Assembly: GCA_963643465.1 (NCBI GenBank) | Contig: CAVIJT010000002.1 | Coordinates: forward strand, 1-64,000 | Length of the DNA stretch: 64,000 bases | Source: CAG-411 sp963643465 | GTDB lineage: Bacteria > Bacillota > Clostridia > Lachnospirales > Lachnospiraceae | Direction of reading: 5' to 3' | Shown: positions 32,490 through 42,140 of the stretch, one piece after another | How positions within the stretch are numbered: the stretch's first letter is position 1 | How the letters are laid out: each line of letters begins with the position of its first letter | Translations under genes and position numbers: made by a program | Notes under the pieces: model-generated | Database searches by the model: none | What the model was told of the DNA's origin: nothing | What the model saw: the letters and a program-made list of their open reading frames with translations, nothing else

Positions 32490-34439
32490 TTATACTTCTT
32501 CAAAGACCACAACAGTTCTAGGTTTTACCATATATTCCAAAATCCCTACTTCTGTAGCTTGCGCCTTTTTTTTCTCTTTTTTTGTCTTTGCCTGTTCTTG
32601 CTTTTTCAACACAGAGTCTGCAAAATCCAAATTTAATTCATTGGTGTCTAAAATTACCTTCCATGTCTTATTTTTAGGCAATACCGGAAGTTCAAATTTA
32701 TGTTCTTCCCAGTGCATATTGTACGCAAGATAAAAACTTTTGTCCGAGGTTCGAATACTTAATGGCGCATATTTTCCATAAAGCATTACGCCAACAACCC
32801 GACTATAGTTTGACAAATCCGGATACCATGGATTCGTTCCATGAAAGGAAATATCGGGGCATCCGCAAGCAATATAATCCATGCCTCTCAACTCATCTTT
32901 TGGACAGAATACCGGATGTGCTTTCCTAAGTGCAATCAATTTCTTCGTAAACGCTAAAATACGCTGATTCATCACCTGTTTATTCCATGTAACCCATCCA
33001 ATCTCATTGTCCTGACAGTAGGCATTATTGTTTCCTTTTTGGGTATTTCCAAATTCATCTCCTGCAAGCAACATAGGAACCCCTTGACTAAGCATAACAA
33101 AAATCAGTGCATTTTTAATTTGTCGCAGTCGAAGCTGTGCAATCTGTTTTTTTCTGGTAGGTCCTTCCCAACCACAATTCCAGCTATAATTATACTCCGT
33201 TCCATCCATGCTTTGTTCACCATTGGCATCGTTATGTTTCACATCATAAGAAACCAAATCCATCAAGGTAAATCCATCCGTATTACTAATATAATTTACC
33301 ACTGCCTGCTGGTTTGGATTCTTTCTCATTCTTCCTAAAAACGCATTAATCTGCCCCTCATCACTCTTTAAAAATCGGCGGCAATCTACCATAAACCCAT
33401 CGTTATATTCTGCCAAGGTCTTCTCTTCTACTTTTTCATACTCACTATAAAACTCTCTTGTATTCCAATATGTTGCCAGCAATTTTGTTCTTGCCAATAA
33501 AGGATCTTTGGCAACCAATTGGCTATTTACTACTTCTGTATTAATCTTAAAACCATCTATACCATATTCACTTACCCAATATCGCAAACAATCCAAAATC
33601 AAAGTCTGATTGGTTTTCTCTGAAAAAAAGATTTCCATAAAAACAGATATGCCATTATCGTGCATTTTTTTAACCATATGCTTCATTTCACGAATCGGTT
33701 GGCTTGGTACAGATGCAAAGGATGCCTTTGGTGCAAAATAGCAGTTTTTCCTAGTATATCCCCAAAAATTCACCTTTGGAAACTCCTGTTTCTGCTCCTG
33801 TTCCTCAGTAATAGGCTTGGTATAATCCAAAAATGCAGCTCGTGGAGAGTTTTCTCTCTCTTCCTCTATTAATTGTTCATCAAATTCATAACATGGCATC
33901 AAAACCAGCCCGTTGACCCCTAACTGTTTCAGGTACGGAATTTTCTCTTCAAGACCTTTAAAAGTTCCTTTGTTTTTCACTTTAGAGGACTCGTGCATAG
34001 TATATCCACGCACATGCAAACGATACAAAATCAGTTCATGGAATGGCGTATACAATGGCTCACTGATTACTTTTCCCTGCTCTACCAGCCCACATCTCAC
34101 ACTGAAATCTTCTGCTTCCTTCTCTTCCCCAAATACTTCTTTTCCAACTAATTGGCGGGCATAAGGGTCCAAATATCGCTCTCCATCCACCTGATAACAA
34201 TATTCTGTAATTGTATCCTCTTTCCATCCAAGTATGACAGAATAAATTCCACCTACCAGATATTTCTCATCTAACTGGAGATTATAAGCTGCTGTCTTCT
34301 CTCCTGCACGAAAAAGTAACAGATTATATTTCTTGCCGCTTTCCATAGCTACAGAAAACTGCCACTGATTTCGTCCTACTTTGCTTGCACCAAGCGGCAA
34401 ACCGTTTCCCTTTGCTACTTTTATACTTTCTTCTATCAC
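32490..34439 (-). CDS. Isoamylase/GlgX-like GH13 protein, probably inactive
   Basis: 649 residues. Architecture of glycogen-debranching GH13 proteins: N-terminal CBM48-like beta domain (about 15-110), TIM-barrel (about 130-520) and C-terminal beta domain. The GH13 signature regions are lost: region I (normally DVVYNH) reads VFMEIFFSE (266-274), region II (GFRFD) reads GFKIN with Asn300 in place of the nucleophile, region III (EPW) reads TYWN (323-326), and region IV (AHDGFTL) reads NTDGFTL. The fold is intact, so a carbohydrate-binding or regulatory role is more likely than hydrolysis. Follows the Uup-like ABC-F gene by 14 bases. Confidence 0.78.
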   Translation of the reverse strand: MIEESIKVAKGNGLPLGASKVGRNQWQFSVAMESGKKYNLLLFRAGEKTAAYNLQLDEKYLVGGIYSVILGWKEDTITEYCYQVDGERYLDPYARQLVGKEVFGEEKEAEDFSVRCGLVEQGKVISEPLYTPFHELILYRLHVRGYTMHESSKVKNKGTFKGLEEKIPYLKQLGVNGLVLMPCYEFDEQLIEEERENSPRAAFLDYTKPITEEQEQKQEFPKVNFWGYTRKNCYFAPKASFASVPSQPIREMKHMVKKMHDNGISVFMEIFFSEKTNQTLILDCLRYWVSEYGIDGFKINTEVVNSQLVAKDPLLARTKLLATYWNTREFYSEYEKVEEKTLAEYNDGFMVDCRRFLKSDEGQINAFLGRMRKNPNQQAVVNYISNTDGFTLMDLVSYDVKHNDANGEQSMDGTEYNYSWNCGWEGPTRKKQIAQLRLRQIKNALIFVMLSQGVPMLLAGDEFGNTQKGNNNAYCQDNEIGWVTWNKQVMNQRILAFTKKLIALRKAHPVFCPKDELRGMDYIACGCPDISFHGTNPWYPDLSNYSRVVGVMLYGKYAPLSIRTSDKSFYLAYNMHWEEHKFELPVLPKNKTWKVILDTNELNLDFADSVLKKQEQAKTKKEKKKAQATEVGILEYMVKPRTVVVFEEV

Positions 34440-34453
34440 TGTTTCCTCCTAAG

Positions 34454-36265
34454 CTACCCTTTTGAATTCTGAATTTTCTCTGCCAAATCATTTAAATATA
34501 CCCAGCGATCCATTTTTTCCTCCAACTTCTGCTGCAATTCTTCTTTTCTGTTTGTTATCTCCTGCAACTTTACAAAGTCTTTTGCATTGGCAAGAATCTC
34601 TTTTTCTGCCTGCTCAATCGCCTGCTCCAAAGCCTCTATATCCGCATCGATTGTATCGAATTCTTTTTGCTCTGCATAGGTAAATTTTAATTTCTTTTCT
34701 CTTGTTTTATATTCTTTTTTAGATTTCTTTGGCTCGCTCTTTTCTAGTGGTTCTTTCCCACTTTGCAAGCTTTCCTCTTTTGCTTTTGCCTTATTCCAAT
34801 AGTCAGTAAAACCACCTTCGTATCTTTCTATCTGTCCATTGCCTTCAAATGCAAAAATTCTTCGGACCACACGATCCAAGAAATAGCGATCATGGGATAC
34901 AGAAATCACAATTCCCGGAAAAGAATCTAAATAATCTTCCAAAATACGCAATGTCTGAATATCCAAATCGTTAGTAGGCTCATCTAATATCAGTACATTC
35001 GGAGCCTCCATCAATATTTTTAGCAAATATAACCTTCTTCTCTCTCCTCCAGAAAGTTTCTCAATATTGGAATACTGCATGGCACCCGAAAAAAGAAACC
35101 GCTCTAACATCTGTGACGCACTGGCACTTCCCTCTGATGTCTCAATATATTCCGCCACTTCTTTGATATAATCAATGACACGCTGTTTCGGATTCATAGT
35201 CTCACATTCCTGCGCAAAATATCCAATTTTTACGGTTGGACCAATCTCAATGGAACCACCATCATAATTTTCAACACCAGTAATCATTTTAAGCAACGTA
35301 GACTTACCTGCTCCGTTACCTCCCACAATACCAATTCGATCCAAAGGAAGAAAAATATAAGTAAAATCCTCTACGATTTTCTTCTCTCCAAAAGCCTTTT
35401 GAAGATGAGACAGTTCTATGGTCTTTTTTCCCAAACGGGATGCCAAAGCAGTAATTTCTACTTTTCCAGTCTCTTCTATCTTTTCTCTATCACGAAGTTC
35501 CTCAAATCTTTGAATATGTGCTTTCTGCTTGGTAGAACGCGCTCTTGCTCCTCGCATCATCCATGCTAAATCCTGACGATACAAAGATTTCTTTTTACGC
35601 TCTGTAGCAAGCTCCATCTCTTCCCGCTCTAACTTCAGCTCCAAAAATCCGGTATAATTAGTCTCATATGTGTAGAGATGTCCTTTGTCAATCTCTACGA
35701 TCTTATTTGTGACTTTATCTAAAAAATATCGGTCATGGGTAATCATAATAAACGCACCACGAAAAGAATTTAAGTATTCTTCCAACCACTCTGCCATGGC
35801 ATTATCCAAATGGTTTGTAGGCTCGTCCAATATCAATATATCTGCCGGAGTTAGTAAAGTACGCACTAAAGCAGCTCTCTTTCTCTGTCCTCCGGAAAGT
35901 TTAGATGGTTTCATATCCCAATCTACAATGCCTAACTTTCCAAGCATTGCCTTAGCCTCGCCTTCCACATTCCAACCATCTCCAACATGTTCATGGGCTC
36001 TAGTCACATTTTCAAGCAAAGTATATGTATCATCAAACTCAGGAGTCTGCGCCAAATACTCCACTCTAACATCATTTCCCTTTACCACGTTTCCTTCATC
36101 CGGTTCTTCTTTACCTGCAAGAATTTTTAATAACGTGGATTTTCCAGTTCCATTTACTCCAATTACTCCAATTTTATCTTTCTCATTAATTCCCAGCGAA
36201 ATATTGTTTAAAACGGGCTTATCCGTAAAATTTTTACTTATCTTATCTGCGGTCAATAAATTCAT
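34454..36265 (-). CDS. ABC-F family ATPase, Uup type
   Basis: 603 residues. Tandem ABC domains: Walker A GVNGTGKST and GGNGAGKST, signatures LSGGQRKR and LSGGERRR, Walker B ILILDEPTNHLD and VLILDEPTNDLD, plus a C-terminal coiled coil (last 90 residues), the hallmark of Uup. Uup-like proteins bind ribosomes and DNA branch structures and limit transposon excision. The frame opens at 36394, but AAGGAG precedes the ATG at 36265, giving MNLLTADKISK. Promoter at 36317-36345 with an ACTGTT/AACAGT hairpin in the leader. Confidence 0.9.
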   Translation of the reverse strand: MNLLTADKISKNFTDKPVLNNISLGINEKDKIGVIGVNGTGKSTLLKILAGKEEPDEGNVVKGNDVRVEYLAQTPEFDDTYTLLENVTRAHEHVGDGWNVEGEAKAMLGKLGIVDWDMKPSKLSGGQRKRAALVRTLLTPADILILDEPTNHLDNAMAEWLEEYLNSFRGAFIMITHDRYFLDKVTNKIVEIDKGHLYTYETNYTGFLELKLEREEMELATERKKKSLYRQDLAWMMRGARARSTKQKAHIQRFEELRDREKIEETGKVEITALASRLGKKTIELSHLQKAFGEKKIVEDFTYIFLPLDRIGIVGGNGAGKSTLLKMITGVENYDGGSIEIGPTVKIGYFAQECETMNPKQRVIDYIKEVAEYIETSEGSASASQMLERFLFSGAMQYSNIEKLSGGERRRLYLLKILMEAPNVLILDEPTNDLDIQTLRILEDYLDSFPGIVISVSHDRYFLDRVVRRIFAFEGNGQIERYEGGFTDYWNKAKAKEESLQSGKEPLEKSEPKKSKKEYKTREKKLKFTYAEQKEFDTIDADIEALEQAIEQAEKEILANAKDFVKLQEITNRKEELQQKLEEKMDRWVYLNDLAEKIQNSKG

Positions 36266-36316
36266 AAAAAACTCCTTTAAAACTGTTCCTATTTTAAACA
36301 GTGCATAACTCGTTTC

Positions 36317-36345
36317 ATTATACAACGAATCCTCTTTTTTCTCAA
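36317..36345 (-). promoter_or_regulatory. Promoter of the Uup-type gene
   Basis: Minus-strand -35 TTGAGA (36340-36345), 17-base spacer, -10 TATAAT (36317-36322). Confidence 0.7.
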
Positions 36346-36354
36346 GAAAGAAAA

Positions 36355-36386
36355 AATCTCTCAGACTATTTCTAATCCAAGAGATT
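36355..36386 (-). terminator. Terminator of the surface protein gene
   Basis: AATCTCT (36355-36361) pairs with AGAGATT (36380-36386), followed on the minus strand by a T-rich run, 16 bases past the stop at 36402. Confidence 0.7.
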
Positions 36387-36401
36387 CTTTCCATATATTT
36401 C

Positions 36402-38219
36402 CTATTTCTTTTTCACAATTTTTACATTGGAATATTTTCCGTACACTTTCTTACCATTTTCACCCACACTATATGCACGCACCTTTACATAATACTTCTT
36501 CCCTTTTCGTAAAGATTTTAATACAATTTGGGTTTCAGATACGTTTTTTCTCTTTACATTTTTCGAAAACTTCTTATCTGTTGCAATGACTACTTGATAG
36601 CCTTTTACCCCTACAAGTTTTTTCCATTTTATAATGGCCTTCTTCACAGATTTACGAATACTACTTGTAATTTTTACGGTTCCTACACTTTTTTTCTGTT
36701 CCTGCGGCGCTTTCGTTGTGGTAATGGCGCCATTTGTGGCTGCTTCTGCAGAAATGGTTCCATTCTCCACCGAAGTAGTTGGGGCGATGGTAGCAGGTAC
36801 TGCTGTAGCCGTTGGCACTTGGCTCTGAACAGCCGGCATAGTGCTTACTTCAGGCGTCTTTATCGGTTTTTGTGTTACTTCCGGAAAATTACTAACATCT
36901 GGCGAACTGCTAATAACCGGAGAACTACTAACAACTGGGGCTGTGCTAACATCCGGCGATGTACTAACAACTGGAGAACTACTAACATTCGGTTCGAAAG
37001 TGGTCTGTGGCGATTTTATATCTTCCGGAAGTTCTTCGTAAGGTATCTCTGTAATGGTTACTTGTTTCTGTTCATCCACATCTACGCTATACCAAACAAC
37101 ATTAGCAATCTCCTTATCCCTTTTTTCCGTGAAACAAATATATGTAGTTCCCACACCAATTCCTTTGACCGTATAATATGTTACCCAGCCACCAAAATAA
37201 CCACTCATATATTTATCAGGATCATATGCCTCCGAATAGGTACTATCATAATAAACCAAATAGTCATCCGTTACATCTGCAATCTTTTCATCTACAATTT
37301 CATAACTCCATGAATATCCACTATTGTTACTTTTCTTTGTCATAATACTCTCCGTAAGATCTTCTCCTACTTCCGCATATTTTATTGGCATCACTGTAAC
37401 ATTTAACTCTTTGTCTACTACAATTTCATATGTAATTTTATAGTTCTTTTTCTCACTTCCAGCTACGTCACAATAAGTAACTGTCATTGTCGTACTACAT
37501 TCTTCTTTAGGTTGTAGCGTAATATACTGGGCTCCCTTTCTGAAAAAGTCCATTTCCGGCTCGCTTCCATTGCTGTCATAATATTTTGTAAAATGTCCGT
37601 AATTGTAATCGATAATCGTATAATCTGCAATCTTTATATTTCTAGAAGCTCTACCGTTCATTAAGAAAACAAGAACCGCTCCTTCCTGCTTATCCCAATT
37701 TTTCACTGAATTTTGCACATCGTCAGAAAAATATGACTGTCTGCTACACTGTATTGTACCGTCCTCATTTACTATCGCTTTATAAGTAACGCACTTTTTG
37801 ACAACTCCTTGTTTATCAACACCAGAAAACGTAAGAAGTTCTGTTCCTGCGCTTACAGGTTTCACTTGAAAATTTCCCTCTGAAGATTCCGTTTGTTCTA
37901 CCGTACAAAATTTCAAATCCTTTGAAGTACAAACCCATGAATACTCACTTTCTTTCTCTACATCAAATGATACTTCATAAACATCCATTTTTTCTTCGAC
38001 CTTTGATGGTTCCCTCAGAGTAGGTGACGGCGTAATCACTTCAGGTGTTTTTACAGGTTCTTCTATTAGATCTTTTTCCGTTTCTGTACTATCTGTTTGC
38101 ATCTCCTCTTGTTCTACTGTACCGCTTTCCATTTCTTCCATCGCATATACATTTCCATTCTGAAATCCACTTGTCAGTATACAAGCACATAACAACAATG
38201 CACTCCATTTCTTTTTCAT
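36402..38219 (-). CDS. Secreted surface protein with Pro/Ser/Val repeats and a fibronectin-III-like end
   Basis: 605 residues. Signal peptide (KKKWSALLLCACILTSGF, cleavage near VYA), an acidic Thr/Glu-rich linker with PSP motifs, two or three Ig-like beta domains (about 80-385) and a spacer of SSPVVS/TSPDVS/TAPVVS repeats (about 405-455). The C-terminal 85 residues are fibronectin-III-like (KKLVGVKGYQVVIATD, LKKGKKYYVKVRAY-like segment) and very basic, fitting attachment to wall polymers. No LPXTG. Ligand unknown. Confidence 0.7.
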   Translation of the reverse strand: MKKKWSALLLCACILTSGFQNGNVYAMEEMESGTVEQEEMQTDSTETEKDLIEEPVKTPEVITPSPTLREPSKVEEKMDVYEVSFDVEKESEYSWVCTSKDLKFCTVEQTESSEGNFQVKPVSAGTELLTFSGVDKQGVVKKCVTYKAIVNEDGTIQCSRQSYFSDDVQNSVKNWDKQEGAVLVFLMNGRASRNIKIADYTIIDYNYGHFTKYYDSNGSEPEMDFFRKGAQYITLQPKEECSTTMTVTYCDVAGSEKKNYKITYEIVVDKELNVTVMPIKYAEVGEDLTESIMTKKSNNSGYSWSYEIVDEKIADVTDDYLVYYDSTYSEAYDPDKYMSGYFGGWVTYYTVKGIGVGTTYICFTEKRDKEIANVVWYSVDVDEQKQVTITEIPYEELPEDIKSPQTTFEPNVSSSPVVSTSPDVSTAPVVSSSPVISSSPDVSNFPEVTQKPIKTPEVSTMPAVQSQVPTATAVPATIAPTTSVENGTISAEAATNGAITTTKAPQEQKKSVGTVKITSSIRKSVKKAIIKWKKLVGVKGYQVVIATDKKFSKNVKRKNVSETQIVLKSLRKGKKYYVKVRAYSVGENGKKVYGKYSNVKIVKKK

Positions 38220-38337
38220 AAAGTCTTCCTCCCTATTAATTAGGCATACACACCCAATTTACAGCATTTTTTTGTTGATATCCTAGCATTTTTTTGTGTA
38301 CTTTTTTTGTACTTAAATACATTTACTTAGAAAACAC

Positions 38338-38365
38338 TTGCAAAATATTTCATTTTAGATACAAT
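38338..38365 (+). promoter_or_regulatory. Promoter of the YbiT-type ABC-F gene
   Basis: -35 TTGCAA (38338-38343), 16-base spacer, -10 TACAAT (38360-38365). A GTGCTTT/AAAGCAC hairpin (38374-38397) stands at the very 5' end of the predicted message. Confidence 0.6.
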
Positions 38366-38449
38366 TAGAATTGGTGCTTTTCTATCTGCGAAAGCACTGA
38401 ACAGATATTCATGTTTTTAGTTTTAAAAGCGAAAGCGAGGTTTCAATTT

Positions 38450-40084
38450 ATGATACAGGCATGCAACGTAACTTTACGTCTTGGGAAACGTGCTTTGTTT
38501 GAAGATGTAAATATTAAGTTTACTGAAGGCAACTGTTATGGATTAATTGGTGCAAATGGTGCCGGAAAATCCACATTTTTAAAAATTTTAACAGGGGAAA
38601 TCGAACCTTCCAAAGGGGAAATCGTCATTACACCCGGACAACGATTATCTTTCTTAAAGCAGGATCACTTTAAATATGACGAATTCAATGTTTTAGATAC
38701 GGTAATCATGGGAAATCAGCGTTTATATGACATTATGAAGCAAAAGGATGCCATTTACGCAAAAGAAGATTTTACGGAAGAAGACGGTATTTTAGCCAGT
38801 GAATTAGAAGGCGAATTTGCTACCTTAAACGGATGGGAAGCAGAATCTGATGCTGCTACCTTGTTAAATGGACTTGGTATTGAGACAGAGCTTCATTATA
38901 CACTAATGAAAGATCTGAATGGTGGACAAAAAGTGAAGGTATTGTTGGCACAGGCATTATTTGGAAATCCTGATATTCTTCTTTTGGATGAGCCTACTAA
39001 CCATTTAGATTTAGATGCGATTCGCTGGTTGGAAGAATTCTTAATCAACTTTGAAAATACTGTTATCGTGGTATCTCATGACCGTTATTTCTTAAATAAA
39101 GTTTGTACCCATATTGCAGATATTGATTATGCAAAAATTCAGTTATATGCCGGAAACTATGATTTCTGGTATGAATCAAGCCAGTTAATGATCAAACAAA
39201 TGAAGGAAGCAAACAAAAAGAAAGAAGAAAAAATCAAAGAATTGCAAGAATTTATTCAGCGATTTAGTGCAAACGCTTCCAAATCTAAACAGGCAACTTC
39301 AAGAAAACGTGCTTTGGAAAAAATCGAGCTTGATGATATTAAGCCATCCAGCCGTAAATATCCATATATTGATTTCCGCCCACAACGTGAAATCGGTAAC
39401 GAAGTGCTTACTGTAGAACATTTGTCAAAAACAATTGACGGTGTAAAGGTACTGGATGACATTTCCTTTATTGTAAACCGTGATGATAAAATTGCCTTTG
39501 TTGGAAGCAACACTGCTGCTACCACTACTTTATTTAAAATTCTTGCTGGAGAGATGGAACCAGACGAAGGAAGTTACAAATGGGGTGTGACTACAAGTAG
39601 CTCCTACTTCCCAAAAGACAACACAAAAGATTTTGATTGTGAGGATATTATTGTAGACTGGTTGATGCAATTCTCCCCTGAAAAAGACGTTACTTATGTT
39701 CGAGGTTTCCTTGGACGTATGTTATTCTCTGGTGAGGATGGCGTAAAGAAAGTAAATGTTCTTTCCGGTGGTGAGAAAGTACGTGTTATGTTGTCTAAGA
39801 TGATGATTATGGCATCCAACGTTCTTGTAATGGACGAGCCTACTAACCACTTAGATATGGAGTCAATTACAGCTCTTAACAATGGTTTGATCAAATTCCC
39901 TGGCGTAGTATTATTTACCTCTCAGGATCATCAGTTTATACAGACAATCGCAAACCGTATTATGGAAATTACACCAAACGGTTTAATTGACAAAATTACT
40001 ACTTATGACGAATATTTGGATAATGATGAACTTGCCCGCAAGAGACAGATTTTAAGCGTACAAGACGACGAAGACGAAGATTAA
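38450..40084 (+). CDS. ABC-F family ATPase, YbiT/YkpA type, degenerate second P-loop
   Basis: 544 residues. The first ABC domain is normal (GANGAGKST, LNGGQKVKV, LLLDEPTNHLD). In the second, the Walker A position reads GSNTAATTT, lacking the Gly-Lys, while the signature LSGGEKVRV and Walker B VLVMDEPTNHLD are kept, so only one composite ATP site may turn over. The linker (about 240-310) is Lys-rich. The frame opens at 38411; GAGG precedes the ATG at 38450, which gives the family start MIQACNVTLRLG. A 20-bp terminator follows. Confidence 0.88.
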   Translation: MIQACNVTLRLGKRALFEDVNIKFTEGNCYGLIGANGAGKSTFLKILTGEIEPSKGEIVITPGQRLSFLKQDHFKYDEFNVLDTVIMGNQRLYDIMKQKDAIYAKEDFTEEDGILASELEGEFATLNGWEAESDAATLLNGLGIETELHYTLMKDLNGGQKVKVLLAQALFGNPDILLLDEPTNHLDLDAIRWLEEFLINFENTVIVVSHDRYFLNKVCTHIADIDYAKIQLYAGNYDFWYESSQLMIKQMKEANKKKEEKIKELQEFIQRFSANASKSKQATSRKRALEKIELDDIKPSSRKYPYIDFRPQREIGNEVLTVEHLSKTIDGVKVLDDISFIVNRDDKIAFVGSNTAATTTLFKILAGEMEPDEGSYKWGVTTSSSYFPKDNTKDFDCEDIIVDWLMQFSPEKDVTYVRGFLGRMLFSGEDGVKKVNVLSGGEKVRVMLSKMMIMASNVLVMDEPTNHLDMESITALNNGLIKFPGVVLFTSQDHQFIQTIANRIMEITPNGLIDKITTYDEYLDNDELARKRQILSVQDDEDED

Positions 40085-40091
40085 TTTATAT

Positions 40092-40139
40092 AAGGATGTT
40101 ACCATTTATTTCCACAAAAATAAATGGTAACATCCTTTT
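40092..40139 (+). terminator. Terminator with 20-bp perfect stem
   Basis: The segment 40092-40111 pairs perfectly with 40118-40137 around a 6-base loop, then a short T-run. Confidence 0.85.
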
Positions 40140-40140
40140 G

Positions 40141-40190
40141 TTTACGCCAATAGTAAGGAAAATCAAATGCTTGCACGAAGATTTGACGAG
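40141..40190 (+). repeat. Dispersed post-terminator repeat, copy B
   Basis: TTTACGC at 40141, AGTAAGGAAAATCAAATG, then TGCTTGCACGAAGATTTGAC from 40168. It matches copies A and C in order and spacing and starts directly after the terminator at 40092-40139. TTTCTCATGATT follows both here and after copy A. Confidence 0.55.
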
Positions 40191-40216
40191 CCAGCGTATT
40201 TCTCATGATTTTATAT

Positions 40217-40246
40217 TTGACAACACTATCTCATATATAGTATGAT
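40217..40246 (+). promoter_or_regulatory. Promoter of the second CNNM gene
   Basis: -35 TTGACA (40217-40222), 18-base spacer, -10 TATGAT (40241-40246), with CTTTC/GAAAG and GGGAT/ATCCC hairpins in the leader. Confidence 0.6.
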
Positions 40247-40333
40247 ATGTGATATATACTTTCCTTAGAGAAAGTGAACATATAAACTTATTTAGGGATA
40301 TGTCCAATCCCGCAATACAGAGGAGATGATTTT

Positions 40334-41656
40334 TTGGACCCGAGTGATGTTCCACAACTGATAATTGTACTAGTATTACTTTTGATGTCTGCCTTCTTTT
40401 CATCAGCAGAGACTGCACTTACTACGGTAAATAAGATGAAAATTAAGACACTGGCAGAAGAGGGAAATCGAAAGGCTAAGACGGTAGAAAAACTAATTGA
40501 AAATCCGTCTAAATTACTAAGTGCAATTCTAATTGGAAACAACATTGTAAACTTGACCGCTTCTTCCCTTACTACTACCTTGATGACTAATATATGTATT
40601 CATGCAGGTATAGAAGAGAAAACAAGCCTTATAGTGGGAATGGGTACTGGTGTACTTACTGTTTTAGTTTTGATTTTTGGTGAGATTACTCCAAAAACAC
40701 TTGCCACCCTATCTGCTACTAATATTTCATTGGCATATGGCGGCATTATTTATTTTTTGACCCAGCTTCTTACACCGGTCATTTTTATTGTAAACAAACT
40801 GGCTAGATGCATTATGTTTATCTTCCGAGTAGATCCGGATGCTAAACCAGAAGCCATCACAGAAAGCGAGTTACTTACAATTGTAGATGCCAGTCATGAG
40901 GATGGTGTAATCGAAAGCGAAGAGCGAAAAATGATTACAAACGTGGTTGATTTTGGTGATTCTGTTGCCAAAGATGTTATGATTCCACGTATCGACATGA
41001 CATTCGCCAAAGAAGATTTCACTTACGATGAGTTAGTACAGACTTTTGATGCGGATAAATTTTCCCGCCTTCCTGTATACAACGAAACAAAAGATGATAT
41101 CGTTGGTATTGTCAATTTAAAAGATGTTTTCTTCTATCAGGGAAAGAAAGAAGACTTTAAAATCTCTAAAATTATGAGAAAACCTTACTTTACTTATGAA
41201 TTTAAGAAAACTTCTGAGTTGTTGATCGAGATGCGGAAAGAGTCCATTGCACTTTCCATCGTATTGGATGAATATGGCTCTACTGCAGGATTAATTACTT
41301 TGGAAGATTTATTAGAAGAAATTGTCGGAGACATTCGAGACGAATACGACGAGAATGAAGAAGACGATATTCAAAAACTTAGTGATATGGAATATATTGC
41401 CAATGGCGCTGCCAAGTTAGATGAAATCAACGAAGTCATTGGATTAGACCTTGAATCAGACGATTATGATTCCATTGCCGGTCACATCATCAATTTATTG
41501 GAGCACCTTCCGGAAGAAGGCGAAACCATTATAGATGATTTTGTAGAATACAAAGTAGCTGCTGTGGAAAAAAATCGTATCGAAAAAGTTCATATTTTAC
41601 TTCTTCCAAAAGAGGAAGCAGAAAACGAAGAAGATTCGGAAAAGGAAACTGCATAA
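40334..41656 (+). CDS. CNNM/CorC-family membrane protein with CBS domains
   Basis: 440 residues, the same layout as the protein at 5586-6926: DUF21 membrane domain (hydrophobic segments about 6-26, 60-84, 93-116, 128-160), CBS pair (about 205-330, with VMIPRIDMTF and LDEYGSTAGLITLEDLLEEIVG) and CorC_HlyC domain (to about 425) with an acidic tail. Probable divalent-cation (Mg2+) transport or sensing. Start is TTG at 40334, with AGGAG 8 bases upstream. Confidence 0.87.
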   Translation: MDPSDVPQLIIVLVLLLMSAFFSSAETALTTVNKMKIKTLAEEGNRKAKTVEKLIENPSKLLSAILIGNNIVNLTASSLTTTLMTNICIHAGIEEKTSLIVGMGTGVLTVLVLIFGEITPKTLATLSATNISLAYGGIIYFLTQLLTPVIFIVNKLARCIMFIFRVDPDAKPEAITESELLTIVDASHEDGVIESEERKMITNVVDFGDSVAKDVMIPRIDMTFAKEDFTYDELVQTFDADKFSRLPVYNETKDDIVGIVNLKDVFFYQGKKEDFKISKIMRKPYFTYEFKKTSELLIEMRKESIALSIVLDEYGSTAGLITLEDLLEEIVGDIRDEYDENEEDDIQKLSDMEYIANGAAKLDEINEVIGLDLESDDYDSIAGHIINLLEHLPEEGETIIDDFVEYKVAAVEKNRIEKVHILLLPKEEAENEEDSEKETA

Positions 41657-41666
41657 AGTTTTTAGG

Positions 41667-41700
41667 AACGTCGCACCACTCATGGGTGCGACGTTTTTTT
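41667..41700 (+). terminator. Terminator
   Basis: Perfect AACGTCGCACC (41667-41677) with GGTGCGACGTT (41685-41695), then seven T. Confidence 0.95.
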
Positions 41701-41708
41701 GATACTTT

Positions 41709-42140
41709 TTACAAATAATCGTATAATTCCTCTCGGAATTTCTCCTCTAAAGAAATCAATTTTTCAGTCAAATGGCGGCTTTTTGAATCAGCCTCTTGAT
41801 ACTGGTTTAAATATTTTTCTAAAGATTTAATTCCCATATCGCATCCTTTTACCATAATATCTGCAATCTTTGTCTCATCACTATTTACCATCAGTTTCAT
41901 TTCTGTACTAATCCACGAATATACTTTTGCAGCCATACTAGGATCCCTTTCCTCTTCTCTCTGCTGATTCAGCAAGGTATGGCATTCATCTCCGATTTTT
42001 ATATGTTGCTCATTATAATACTCAATCAATGATTTTAACTTTCCCTCTTTTAAATATGGTTGTACTTGCTCCATACTGTTTGTAGCACTTTTACAGCCTG
42101 CATTGCACTCTTTTAATAAATCTATAGTATCCTTTGACAT
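41709..42140 (-). CDS. Helical protein, unknown function
   Basis: 143 residues, all predicted helix, probably a four-helix bundle: CNAGCKSATNSMEQVQPYL, SLIEYYNEQHIKIGDECHTLLNQ, SWISTEMKLM and a Glu-rich C-terminal helix. Cys at the N-terminal region (CNAGC) and GDECH recall DUF2383-like ferritin-fold proteins, but I cannot place it firmly. The frame opens with GTG at 42146; ATG at 42140 is preferred, 10 bases after AGGAG. Confidence 0.65.
   Translation of the reverse strand: MSKDTIDLLKECNAGCKSATNSMEQVQPYLKEGKLKSLIEYYNEQHIKIGDECHTLLNQQREEERDPSMAAKVYSWISTEMKLMVNSDETKIADIMVKGCDMGIKSLEKYLNQYQEADSKSRHLTEKLISLEEKFREELYDYL

Noticed and set aside
36528..37313. 261-codon plus-strand frame within the surface protein gene
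   Set aside because: Antisense to a well-supported secreted protein with signal peptide; composition of the frame is not protein-like.
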